From contig JALVXQ010000218.1 in the NCBI GenBank assembly GCA_027038255.1, positions 1-32,669 on the forward strand: a DNA stretch of 32,669 nt, read 5' to 3'. A program made the translations under genes and the position numbers. Positions 7,129 through 15,494 of the stretch are shown here, one piece after another. Within the stretch, counting starts at the first letter, position 1. Each line of letters opens with the position of its first letter. Below the pieces are notes generated by a model, which was given only the letters and a program-made list of their open reading frames with translations, had not been told where the DNA came from and did no database searches. Origin of the DNA: Sulfurimonas sp. (GTDB taxonomy: Bacteria; Campylobacterota; Campylobacteria; Campylobacterales; Sulfurimonadaceae).

Positions 7129-8421
7129 ATGAAAAAACCTTTTGCATGGGATGCCTATTCCGACCAGCCGGCACTGCTTACAGATAGAGATTTTAAAAAA
7201 AAGATGCGAAAAAAAGAACGTAACTCTCTTTTGTATACTATCGTCTCTGCACTCATTTTTCTGCCTCTCTCTTTGCTCGCGATGCCTTTTGTCAAAAGAA
7301 AAGAGATAGATACTACACATTTTTTCTCTTTGGGTGTCGATTTTGAACGAGAGAGAGCTCTCACGCAGGAGCTTTTAGAGGAACTTGAGGTAGAGTCTGT
7401 TTTACTTCGTTTAAAACTTTGGGAGATGGAAAAACTCCCAGAGCTTAAAACCTTTGTACAACAGAACAAAGAGAAAAAAATCATCTTAAAAATCATGCAG
7501 GACAGAGAGCATATAGAAGATTTGACACTGCTGCAAAGTGACCTGAGAACTATTTTTTCCGAGCTGCGTGAGCATGTTGACATCTTCGAAATCGGTACAA
7601 CCATCAACCGTGCCAAATGGGGATTTTTCTCTGCCGGAGAGTATCTACGGTTTTACAAGCTTGCCTATGATTTAAAAATCTCTGAATTTAAAGATATTAA
7701 CCTCATCGGCAGTGGTGTCATCGATTTTGAGCTCTACTACACGGTGCATACTCTTTTTAATTTCTGCAAATGCAAGTACGACGGTGTTGCCTCTTTGTTG
7801 TATGTTGACAGACGTGGTGCACCGGAAAACACGCAATTGGGATTTAACCTTACAGACAAAATCGCTCTGCTGAGCACTATGGTCTGGCTCAGCCCCAAAA
7901 CAAAACAAAAACTCTACATCACGGAGACAAACTGGCCTATCAGCGGCACCGCGCCCTATGCACCGACAAGTGAGTATGAGTGCGTAAGTGAAGAAGCCTA
8001 CAGTGACTATATGCTGCGCTACTATCTGCTCAGTTTCGCTTCCCAACAGGTTGATTCTCTCTCTTGGCACCAGCTTATTGCCCCTGGTTATGGGCTCGTA
8101 GACAATCGTGAAGGCATACACAAACGAAAAGCTTTTTATGTTTACAAATATATGTTTGCAACACTCCAAAATGCACAGTTCTTACGTCTTGATATTAAAA
8201 GAGGCTATTATATCATTCAATTTTGGATTGATGAACAACTTCTGCAGGTGCATTGGTCACTCAATGAGACAACTCTAAAAAATGAAGAGTTTTTTGAAGT
8301 TTACTCTAAAAGCGGAAAAAAAATAGAAGATGAGATACTTGAGATTGGTTCTGCACCACTTTATATCTTCATCACTAAAGAGGTCGGTCAAAAAGTCAAT
8401 GCAAGTGAGAGGATAGGATGA
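7129..8421 (+). CDS. Membrane-anchored glycoside hydrolase-like (TIM-barrel) protein
   Basis: The protein has about 430 residues: a basic cytoplasmic segment, one membrane helix near 35-54, then a domain resembling clan A glycosidases. ITETNWP (Glu266) resembles the nucleophile strand, while EIGTTINRAKWGFF (154-167) sits where such enzymes usually have an Asn-Glu pair holding the acid/base, here Thr-Thr. It may therefore be a non-catalytic or altered glycosidase. I chose ATG 7129; ATG 7111 is also in frame, and an earlier TTG at 7006 lies inside the structured element and is not credible. Its last four bases overlap waaF (ATGA), so it belongs to the LPS operon. The substrate is unknown; a role in glycan trimming or sensing is only inferred. 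Confidence 0.65.
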   Translation: MKKPFAWDAYSDQPALLTDRDFKKKMRKKERNSLLYTIVSALIFLPLSLLAMPFVKRKEIDTTHFFSLGVDFERERALTQELLEELEVESVLLRLKLWEMEKLPELKTFVQQNKEKKIILKIMQDREHIEDLTLLQSDLRTIFSELREHVDIFEIGTTINRAKWGFFSAGEYLRFYKLAYDLKISEFKDINLIGSGVIDFELYYTVHTLFNFCKCKYDGVASLLYVDRRGAPENTQLGFNLTDKIALLSTMVWLSPKTKQKLYITETNWPISGTAPYAPTSEYECVSEEAYSDYMLRYYLLSFASQQVDSLSWHQLIAPGYGLVDNREGIHKRKAFYVYKYMFATLQNAQFLRLDIKRGYYIIQFWIDEQLLQVHWSLNETTLKNEEFFEVYSKSGKKIEDEILEIGSAPLYIFITKEVGQKVNASERIG

Positions 8422-9389
8422 AAATACTGATAATTTTACCAAATTGGCTCGGCGATGCTGTAATGGCAACACCTGCCATTGAACTTTTAGCCAAACACTA
8501 TCCAAATGCGAAGTTTACTTTTGTCGGTAGTTATGTCAGCATAGAAGCATTGAAACACCATCCTCTCTGTGAAAAAGCAGTCATAGATGAGACAAAAAAA
8601 TCCTCTTCCCGTCTACTTGCAACATACAAACTCGCTCACGAACTTGGTCGTTTTAATATAGCAATAACATTTAGAAATCAACTACACTCTTCACTGCTCT
8701 TAAGGTTTACGGGAACGGTCTTCACTGTTGCCAAGCGTTCCTGGCACTCTCGCTTTTTACTTTCGCACACACCGAAAATAAAAGCCGATAAACATCTTGT
8801 AAAGCAGTATGCCGAGTTGGCAATGGTCAATGTCAATGATTTTAGAGAGGATGAGATTCCACCACTCAAGCTCTACATCAGACCAAAAACTTTTGAAAAA
8901 CCCACTTTAGGCATCAATGCTGGAGCTACTTACGGCAGTGCGAAACGTTGGTATCCGGAGCGTTTTGCAGCCGTAGCTACTGAGTATGCAGAGAAATATG
9001 ACATCATCATCTTCGGTGGTCCCAATGAGGTAGAAATGGCACAAGAGATCGAAGAGAATCTCAAAAAACTCGGTGTCACAAACTACACAAATCTCGCAGG
9101 AAAAACGAACATAGAAGAGCTATGTGCCAACATCGGAGGCTGTTCACTTTTCATTACCAATGACAGTGGACCGATGCATGTAGCAGCTGCCTATCAAGTC
9201 CCGACCGTCTCCATCTTTGGACCAACAAAATACAAAGAGACCTCTCAATGGATGAATGAAAAAAGTAAATTAGTGCGTAAAGAGATGGATTGTAGTCCGT
9301 GTATGAAAAGAGAGTGCCCCCTTGGACATCATGAGTGTATGAAAAGCATTACAGCCGACGAAGTTTCGCAGGCTGTAAAAGAGTTATAA
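8418..9389 (+). CDS. waaF: ADP-heptose:LPS heptosyltransferase II
   Basis: This 323-residue GT9 enzyme has the classic WaaF signatures: ILPNWLGDAVMATPAIELL at the N-terminus, GATYGSAKRWYPERFAAVA in the middle, NDSGPMHVAAA, and the cysteine-rich end CSPCMKRECPLGHHECM. WaaF adds the second L-glycero-D-manno-heptose to the LPS inner core, using ADP-heptose made by the gmhA, gmhB, hldE and hldD products encoded in this window. It starts at ATG 8418 inside the stop of the preceding gene, with GAGGATAGG as ribosome site. The gene ends two bases before the convergent yfaZ-like gene, with no visible terminator between them. Confidence 0.93.
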   Translation: MKILIILPNWLGDAVMATPAIELLAKHYPNAKFTFVGSYVSIEALKHHPLCEKAVIDETKKSSSRLLATYKLAHELGRFNIAITFRNQLHSSLLLRFTGTVFTVAKRSWHSRFLLSHTPKIKADKHLVKQYAELAMVNVNDFREDEIPPLKLYIRPKTFEKPTLGINAGATYGSAKRWYPERFAAVATEYAEKYDIIIFGGPNEVEMAQEIEENLKKLGVTNYTNLAGKTNIEELCANIGGCSLFITNDSGPMHVAAAYQVPTVSIFGPTKYKETSQWMNEKSKLVRKEMDCSPCMKRECPLGHHECMKSITADEVSQAVKEL

Positions 9390-9391
9390 AT

Positions 9392-9997
9392 CTAGAAACC
9401 TATCTTAAATCCTACATACCAGTAAGAGTTATATGTAAAATCACCACCATTTACGGCATAACCTTTATTGGCTTTGTAGTTCGTATCTAAACTTCTATAC
9501 CCTAATGTAATGCTTCCATTGTCAATAATCTCAATGTCATAACTTAAACGATATTCTAAATAGCTATCAGCATCACTAAATGAGAGTACAGACGGTGCAT
9601 AATAAAGCTCACCATTTAAGTACATTGGAACAAAATCATTGGCAGGAATCTTATATGCAAACTGAAGTCCTAACGGCACAGCCGCATAGTTCTGCGTAAA
9701 AGCAACTTTTGCACCCATTCCTATACGCATCCCTCTATTACCAACAGGACGCATCAAAAGAAAGTTTCCTTCAAAATAAGGTTTTAGATTAGCATAATCA
9801 TTATCTGAATGTGTATCATCCGCATTTAAAAACTTCGCACCAACAAACATGGTATTTGGCTCTACTGCGTCATTGAACTGACCCAAATCAAACTGTCCAC
9901 TTACTTCTAAGTCTTTATTGTTAATATTAATTTCACCTGTATGCATTGCAAATGCTGTTATCGCTGTTGCACTGAGGAGTGTAATCTTTTTTAGCAT
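9392..9997 (-). CDS. YfaZ family outer membrane beta-barrel protein
   Basis: This 201-residue protein has a Sec signal peptide (MLKKITLLSATAITAFA), alternating beta-strand sequence and a C-terminal aromatic residue (VGFKIGF) typical of outer membrane barrels recognised by the Bam machinery. The overall sequence resembles the YfaZ family, which is often found beside hldE in Campylobacterota; its function is not established. Its start overlaps the end of hldE by seven bases, so it is the last gene of the hldD-hldE-yfaZ unit. Whether it is a porin or an LPS-associated barrel cannot be told. Confidence 0.8.
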   Translation of the reverse strand: MLKKITLLSATAITAFAMHTGEININNKDLEVSGQFDLGQFNDAVEPNTMFVGAKFLNADDTHSDNDYANLKPYFEGNFLLMRPVGNRGMRIGMGAKVAFTQNYAAVPLGLQFAYKIPANDFVPMYLNGELYYAPSVLSFSDADSYLEYRLSYDIEIIDNGSITLGYRSLDTNYKANKGYAVNGGDFTYNSYWYVGFKIGF

Positions 9998-11421
9998 GTC
10001 TTTCCTTGTATCTTTTCTATAGTTTTTGTTGTACTTTTGCCATCGACAAAGTCCACAAGTTTCAACTCTCTAGCAAATTCTGTACCGACTACGGTTTTAC
10101 CTTCATAGTCTCCGCCTTTGACAAGAACATCCGGTGCTATCATTTTAATGAGTTCATACGGAGTATCTTCTTCAAATGGCACAACAAAATCCACCGCTTC
10201 AAGAGCAGCAAGCAAGTAAGCTCTGTCCTCTGCAACATTGACAGGACGCGTAGGACCTTTGAGACGTGAAACGGAAGCATCAGAATTCAGACCAACTATC
10301 AAAATATCGCCAAAACTTTTAGCAATTTGAAGGTATTTTACATGTCCCACATGTAGGATGTCAAAACAACCATTTGTAAAAACGACTCGCTTCCCTTGTG
10401 ACTTATAACGCTTCACAATGGCATCAATCTCTTCAAATGTTTTGATGTGCGCATCTGAAGAACTTTTATGCAGACTCGCTTCATACTCCTCTATCTCATC
10501 GATTGTCACCGTAGCTGAACCAATTTTCCCTACAACCACACCCGCTGCAAGATTTGCAAATTTTGCCGTCTCATCTATATTTTTACATGCACTCAGCGCA
10601 TACGCGATGGAAGCAATGACTGTATCGCCTGCACCTGTTACATCAAAAACCTCTTTAGCAACTGTAGCAAAGCGTTTTAACTTCTCATCATAGATGGCAA
10701 TTCCATCTTCAGAGAGTGTAATAAGTGAAACAGTTAAATCACACTCACTTTTAAGCTGTAGCAGTGCCTCTTTAAGTGATACCTCATCATCTATATCTCT
10801 ACCAGTTGCGAGTTGTGCCTCTTTTTTATTGGGTGTTAAAAGATATGCCCCTCTGTATTTACTAAAGTCACTCCCTTTTGGATCCACTAAAACTTTGACA
10901 CCGTTTGCATTGGACAAAGAAATAACGCCCTGACATAACTCTTCAGTCAAAACACCTTTTCCATAATCAGACAAAATGAGCGCATCATACTCATTTATAC
11001 TTTTCTTTACAGAGTCTAAGATTTTTGCTACAGACTCTTTTTCTATGGCATTTTTACTCTCTTTGTCATAGCGTAATATCTGCTGACTCACGGCAATGAC
11101 ACGACTCTTTTTCGATGTTTTTCGCCCTTTTTGTATCATAAGGTTTTGTGTATCTACATCTATTGCACGCAGCATCTCACGCAGCTCTTCACCATTATCA
11201 TCATCACCAATCACACCGGCAACACTTACATCAGCACCGAGAGCTTTAAGATTATTGATGACATTTCCGGCCCCGCCGAGTACTGTTGTCTCTTTGGCAA
11301 TGTCAACAACCTGAACAGGTGCTTCGGGACTTATACGCTCACAACTTCCCCAGAGATAATGGTCTATCATCAAATCCCCAAGGACAAGTATTTTTGGCTT
11401 TGCCTCTTTTAAAATTTGCAT
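9991..11421 (-). CDS. hldE: Bifunctional heptose 7-phosphate kinase / heptose 1-phosphate adenylyltransferase
   Basis: This full-length 476-residue two-domain protein makes ADP-D-glycero-beta-D-manno-heptose. Residues 1 to about 310 form a ribokinase/PfkB-type kinase (GGAGN at 49-53, catalytic GAGD at 263-266 with Asp266). Residues from about 345 form a cytidylyltransferase-like domain (TNGCFDILHVGH, HVGH at 357-360). The kinase phosphorylates heptose 7-phosphate at C1; after GmhB removes the 7-phosphate, the second domain adds AMP. It starts at ATG 11421, two bases after the end of hldD, and overlaps the yfaZ-like gene. Both active sites look intact. Confidence 0.96.
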   Translation of the reverse strand: MQILKEAKPKILVLGDLMIDHYLWGSCERISPEAPVQVVDIAKETTVLGGAGNVINNLKALGADVSVAGVIGDDDNGEELREMLRAIDVDTQNLMIQKGRKTSKKSRVIAVSQQILRYDKESKNAIEKESVAKILDSVKKSINEYDALILSDYGKGVLTEELCQGVISLSNANGVKVLVDPKGSDFSKYRGAYLLTPNKKEAQLATGRDIDDEVSLKEALLQLKSECDLTVSLITLSEDGIAIYDEKLKRFATVAKEVFDVTGAGDTVIASIAYALSACKNIDETAKFANLAAGVVVGKIGSATVTIDEIEEYEASLHKSSSDAHIKTFEEIDAIVKRYKSQGKRVVFTNGCFDILHVGHVKYLQIAKSFGDILIVGLNSDASVSRLKGPTRPVNVAEDRAYLLAALEAVDFVVPFEEDTPYELIKMIAPDVLVKGGDYEGKTVVGTEFARELKLVDFVDGKSTTKTIEKIQGKTC

Positions 11422-11423
11422 CG

Positions 11424-12443
11424 TTACTTTTTCACTTCTGTCTCATAAATGCGCTTTATCTCCGGCACATAGGCTTTGATGCCCTCTTCCATCTCATAAG
11501 CAGGGCTGTAATCAAGAAACTCTTTTGTATCTTCTATGTCAGCCTGCGTGAAGAACTGGTATGAACCGACATACGGATTTGGCATATACTCACACGTTGC
11601 AGATGTGCCAAGTTCTTTTTGTAAAATATTTACAATATCTTGAAAACTTCTCGCTTTGCCTGTGCCTACATTATAGACACCGCTCTTTTTCGGCGCCATC
11701 GCTTTAATGTTCGCCTGAATAATATCTTCTATATATATAAAGTCACGAAGAATCTTGTCACTTCCCTCAAAAAGACGCGGATTTTTTCCTGCTAAGAGCT
11801 GATGTCCAAACTGCAACACCATCGAAGCTGTCGTGTTTTTAAAATACTCACGTGCCCCATAGACATTGAAGTAACGAAGCCCCACAATGCTGATATCGGA
11901 ATTTTTCATATAATCATAGGCAATATTGTCCATCATCACTTTTGAAAAACCATACACATTGTTTGGCTCTTCATGCCCTACTTTAAAGGTATCACTCCCG
12001 CCATATGTTGCAGCAGAAGAGGCGTAGATCATGTTTGCATCGTGTGCCACGGCAAGGTCGAGCAGATCTTTAAAGGCATTAACATTTGTCTTTATCATCA
12101 GATCTTGCTCTAACGCCGTTGTATCTGAAATTGCCGCTTCATGAAAGATATAATCAAATTTATAATTCACTTCCAAATCTAAAAGCAGATCCTTATCATT
12201 AATATCACCACTGATAACCTCACCACCAAAGCCCAAAAGATTTTTAAAATGCCCAAATGATTTTAAATTGCCGTTACTCAGTGTCTCACCACTTCGAAAG
12301 CTATCTAAAATAACTACATGTGCATCGGGATGATTCTCCTGAAAGTAAAATGCAAGGTTCGAGCCAATAAAACCTGCCCCTCCTGTAATCAATATTGTCT
12401 TGTCTTTTAAATCTTCTTCAATGTATCGCATCTGCCCATCCAT
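11424..12443 (-). CDS. hldD: ADP-L-glycero-D-manno-heptose 6-epimerase
   Basis: This short-chain dehydrogenase-type epimerase converts ADP-D-glycero- to ADP-L-glycero-manno-heptose, the donor for WaaF and other heptosyltransferases. The Rossmann motif TGGAGFIGSNL is at 20-30, the catalytic YxxxK at Tyr164-Lys168 (YGFSK) and the serine at 142-143. The length of 339 residues is normal. ATG 12443 is used here; ATG 12431 is also possible, and neither has a clear ribosome site. It leads the unit hldD-hldE-yfaZ. A TATCAT -10 candidate lies at 12464-12469 in the gap shared with the divergent cytochrome c gene. Confidence 0.95.
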   Translation of the reverse strand: MDGQMRYIEEDLKDKTILITGGAGFIGSNLAFYFQENHPDAHVVILDSFRSGETLSNGNLKSFGHFKNLLGFGGEVISGDINDKDLLLDLEVNYKFDYIFHEAAISDTTALEQDLMIKTNVNAFKDLLDLAVAHDANMIYASSAATYGGSDTFKVGHEEPNNVYGFSKVMMDNIAYDYMKNSDISIVGLRYFNVYGAREYFKNTTASMVLQFGHQLLAGKNPRLFEGSDKILRDFIYIEDIIQANIKAMAPKKSGVYNVGTGKARSFQDIVNILQKELGTSATCEYMPNPYVGSYQFFTQADIEDTKEFLDYSPAYEMEEGIKAYVPEIKRIYETEVKK

Positions 12444-12463
12444 AATAAATTTATTTTAATAAA

Positions 12464-12469
12464 ATGATA
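12464..12469 (-). promoter_or_regulatory. -10 candidate for hldD
   Basis: TATCAT on the minus strand follows AAAGG and precedes an A+T-only leader of about 20 bases. It is a weaker match than the divergent cytochrome promoter. Confidence 0.4.
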
Positions 12470-12508
12470 CCTTTAAATTGATTAACAACTATTTAAGACT
12501 TAAACCAA

Positions 12509-12514
12509 TATAAT
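12509..12514 (+). promoter_or_regulatory. -10 box of the cytochrome c gene
   Basis: A perfect TATAAT lies 30 bases before ATG 12545, with an AGGAAAT ribosome site at about 12535-12541. It gives a short leader and suggests strong single-gene expression together with the downstream terminator. Confidence 0.6.
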
Positions 12515-12544
12515 GTAGCTGAAACTTTATATTAAGGAAATAAA

Positions 12545-12832
12545 ATGAAAAAAATCGTAATCGCTTCAATCGCTACTTTAGCATTAGTTACAGCTGCATC
12601 TGCTGCAGTAAATGGAAAAGCATGTGCTGCATGTCATGGTGCTAACTGGGAAAAACACGCTATGGGTAAGTCTAAAATCGTTAAAGATATGACTCACGCT
12701 GAAATCGCTACTGCTCTTAAAGGGTACAAAGCTGGAACTTTCGGTGGACCAATGAAAGGTGTTATGAAAGGTCAAGTAGCTCGTTACTCTGATGCTGATT
12801 TAGAAGCTTTCTCACAAACTATCGGTAAATAA
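12545..12832 (+). CDS. Periplasmic class I cytochrome c (c553-type)
   Basis: This 95-residue protein has a Sec signal peptide ending ASA (cleavage after Ala20), giving a mature protein of about 75 residues with one haem c site CAACH (Cys27, Cys30, His31). A distal Met ligand is likely within GGPMKGVMKG (Met70 or Met74). Small cytochromes of this kind carry electrons from the bc1 complex or periplasmic oxidases to a cbb3 terminal oxidase, which fits the neighbouring ccoS and ccoI. The gene is a single transcription unit with its own -10 box and a strong terminator. The protein is short even for the c553 group. Confidence 0.92.
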   Translation: MKKIVIASIATLALVTAASAAVNGKACAACHGANWEKHAMGKSKIVKDMTHAEIATALKGYKAGTFGGPMKGVMKGQVARYSDADLEAFSQTIGK

Positions 12833-12843
12833 TTTCTGATACT

Positions 12844-12875
12844 TGAGTTGCCTTTCTGGCAACTCATCTTTTTTT
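12844..12875 (+). terminator. Rho-independent terminator after cytochrome c
   Basis: A nine-base-pair stem (GAGTTGCC 12845-12852 with GGCAACTC 12858-12865, plus T12844-A12866), a TTTCT loop and a following ATCTTTTTTT tract. On the opposite strand the stem has no T-tract, so it mainly ends the plus-strand gene. Confidence 0.9.
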
Positions 12876-12878
12876 GGC

Positions 12879-13097
12879 CTATTCTGGTCGATACTCTTTT
12901 TTCTTTAGCTCTTCTTTTTTACGTTCTAAATTAGCAGCATCATTCAAATCATCAACACCATCAAATTTTACAGCATTTAAAAATTTCTCTTCATCATCAA
13001 ACTGTCCTTTTTTTATCGCCCACATTAGTGTAACAACCGCTATACTTCCGAGAAATATAGAGACACCCAGCATCATTGCAATTACCCAACTATCCAT
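12879..13097 (-). CDS. ccoS: cbb3-type cytochrome oxidase assembly protein CcoS
   Basis: This 72-residue protein has one membrane helix at about 4-27 followed by the family motif MWAIKKGQFDD (25-35) and a charged lysine-rich tail. CcoS is needed for maturation of the cbb3 oxidase, together with the copper ATPase CcoI, whose gene ends three bases upstream. The tail is longer than in many CcoS proteins and ends in a Lys/Glu-rich helix. It is the last gene of the gmhA-to-ccoS unit. Confidence 0.9.
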   Translation of the reverse strand: MDSWVIAMMLGVSIFLGSIAVVTLMWAIKKGQFDDEEKFLNAVKFDGVDDLNDAANLERKKEELKKKEYRPE

Positions 13098-13100
13098 TTT

Positions 13101-15494
13101 TTACCCTTTATATCCAAATTTTATTCTCATAGAATTCCCAACCACTAAAAGAGAGCTCACACTCATTGAAATAGCTGCAATAAGCGGAATAATATAACCC
13201 GCCATTGCAAGAGGAATGGTTATAGCATTATAGACAAAGGAGAGTGCCAGATTCTCTTTTATCATTGTAAATGTTTTTTTAGCAATTTTAAAACTATCAC
13301 AAAGTGATACGAAAGTATCATTGAGAAGTACCACATCACTCACCTCTATGGCTATATCACTCCCGTTACCCATGGCTATGGCTATGTCGGAGTTGGCCAA
13401 AGCTAAAATATCATTGATACCGTCTCCTGCCATCACTGTTACTTTTTTACGCTCATGAAGTTTTTCTACAAAGGCTGCTTTATCCTGCGGTGTCAATTCA
13501 TATTCATACTGCTCAATTCCCACAAGTTCAGCTACTTTTTTTGCACTCGCTTGATGATCACCGGTAAGCATAATTACCTCTATGCCCATCTTTTTTATTT
13601 TTTCAATGGAAACTTTGGCATCCTCACGCGGCAGGTCAAAAAGTTCATACTTGGCAAGTAACTCTCCGGCGTAGGCAAAATAAAACTCACTGTTATGACT
13701 CTCACTTTTAACATCTATACCTATTGTCTTCATCAGTTTTGCATTCCCGCCTGCCAGCATTTTTCCTTCATACATGGCACTCACACCCTGTGATGGAATA
13801 TTTTGAAAACTTTGCAATTCAAAAGGCTCAAACCCTTCACTGTATATATAATTTGAGACACCTTTTGAGACGGGATGTTTTGAATTCAGAAGCAGTGAAA
13901 AAAGTAATACTTTGTCAAAAGAGTCAAAAAGCTCTTCATGCACGACTTGAGGCCTGCCTTTGGTAATTGTTCCTGTCTTATCAAGAAGCAATACATTCGC
14001 ATTTGCCATCGTCTCCAACTGTGCCGCCTCTTTAAATAATATGCCTCGTTTTGAGGCCATGGAGAGTCCGACCAAAGTTGCAACAGGTGTAGCCAAAGCC
14101 AGAGCACAAGGGCATGCGATGACAATAACAGCGATAGATATCATAAATGATTGTTCGAAATGTGATGAGTAGAGATACCAGCCGACAAAAGTAAAAAAAG
14201 AGAGTGCTAAAATAATTGTAGAAAAATATTCACTGAGTCTGTTGGCCAACTGCTGAATTTTAGGCTTGTTGTTCATAGCATTCTCAAGCAGAGCGACAAT
14301 ATTGCTCATCGTAGAGTGGGCAAAATCTTTTGTAACTCTGTACTTCACATCGGCATCAATGCTGACAGTCCCACTAATAATATTTTCACCAACTCTTTTA
14401 AAGACAGGCTCACTCTCTCCCGTGAGACTGGATTCATCAAAAGTTCCACTCCCCTCTACTATCTCACCGTCAAGAGCAATTCTTTCACCTGCATTTACAA
14501 GTACTATTTCATCTACAAGCACATCGTTAACATTTTTACTGACGACTTTTTTATCTTCAATGGTCTTGACATCATTTGGAAGGTGATGGTTCATAATGTC
14601 TAAAGTATCAGCAATACTCTTTTTACTCAAAACTTCTAAAAATTTACCAACAAGCACAAAGGTCACAATCATCGTTACCGAATCAAAATAGGCCTCACCA
14701 CTGCGTGTCACTGTTATGTATATAGAGTAAATATAGGTCAATATTGCCCCGGTTGCCACGAGTGTGTCCATATTGACCGTTTTTGTCTTCATCCCATAGT
14801 ACATACCACGAATAAAAGGCCATCCGCTGTAAAAAAGGACAGGAGTTGCAAGGACCCACTCTCCAATATTTAAAATATGCTTGATTTGGGGTGTTATCCC
14901 TGTAAAGTATCCGGCATACTGCGCGACCATAATCGTCATCATATTCATTGTTGCAAAGACTGCAACAGCGATACGCATGTAGTACTCTTTTCTCTCTTTA
15001 TCTGCTTTCACTTCTTGGAGTGAAGCATCATACGGGTACGCATTGTAGCCAATAGCCCGAATCATATCTATGATTTTAGAGAGTTTTACACTGCTGTCGT
15101 CCCAGATAATCTTTGCTTTATTGTTGGTGTAGTTTATGTTTGTCGCGACAACTCCGTCCATATTTGTCAGTGCTTTTTCATTGAGCCAGACACAGGCTGC
15201 ACAGTGAATCCCTTCAATAACCAAAGAGACTTCATGGAAACCGTCATTATCAACAGAGACAAAGCGTTCATAAAATGCAGGGGAGTCAAAATTTGCAGAG
15301 TCTTCATACTGCTCAGAAGGAGGAGCCAGTTTATTGCCTCCTAATTTATCATAAAAGCCATCTAGTCCTTCATCGCTAAGCAGATGAAAAACACCCTGAC
15401 AGCCATTACAGCAAAAGTAATGTCCCTCATCTTCTATCATTACATCTTTAGAGAATTCTAAATGGCAGTGGTCACACGCGATTTTTTCAGACAA
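13101..15494 (-). CDS. ccoI: Copper-translocating P1B-type ATPase for cbb3 oxidase assembly
   Basis: This is a FixI/CcoI-type ATPase of 797 residues that supplies copper for cbb3 oxidase maturation. In order: an N-terminal metal-binding segment with C7xxC10 and C28-C29xxC32, a heavy-metal-associated domain with CAAC at 98-101, TGES at 358-361, the membrane CPC motif at 461-463, the phosphorylated Asp505 in DKTGT, SKHPVSKGV and GDGINDILALA. The start is best placed at TTG 15494, seven bases after GGAAAG; this matches the usual SEKI-CDHC N-terminus of homologues and gives an eight-base overlap with the asparaginase-like gene. The longer reading from 15554 would overlap by 68 bases. Confidence 0.93.
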   Translation of the reverse strand: MSEKIACDHCHLEFSKDVMIEDEGHYFCCNGCQGVFHLLSDEGLDGFYDKLGGNKLAPPSEQYEDSANFDSPAFYERFVSVDNDGFHEVSLVIEGIHCAACVWLNEKALTNMDGVVATNINYTNNKAKIIWDDSSVKLSKIIDMIRAIGYNAYPYDASLQEVKADKERKEYYMRIAVAVFATMNMMTIMVAQYAGYFTGITPQIKHILNIGEWVLATPVLFYSGWPFIRGMYYGMKTKTVNMDTLVATGAILTYIYSIYITVTRSGEAYFDSVTMIVTFVLVGKFLEVLSKKSIADTLDIMNHHLPNDVKTIEDKKVVSKNVNDVLVDEIVLVNAGERIALDGEIVEGSGTFDESSLTGESEPVFKRVGENIISGTVSIDADVKYRVTKDFAHSTMSNIVALLENAMNNKPKIQQLANRLSEYFSTIILALSFFTFVGWYLYSSHFEQSFMISIAVIVIACPCALALATPVATLVGLSMASKRGILFKEAAQLETMANANVLLLDKTGTITKGRPQVVHEELFDSFDKVLLFSLLLNSKHPVSKGVSNYIYSEGFEPFELQSFQNIPSQGVSAMYEGKMLAGGNAKLMKTIGIDVKSESHNSEFYFAYAGELLAKYELFDLPREDAKVSIEKIKKMGIEVIMLTGDHQASAKKVAELVGIEQYEYELTPQDKAAFVEKLHERKKVTVMAGDGINDILALANSDIAIAMGNGSDIAIEVSDVVLLNDTFVSLCDSFKIAKKTFTMIKENLALSFVYNAITIPLAMAGYIIPLIAAISMSVSSLLVVGNSMRIKFGYKG

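Noticed and set aside
12844-12875. Bidirectional terminator also serving ccoS
   Set aside because: On the minus strand the stem is followed by AGTATCAG, not a T-tract.
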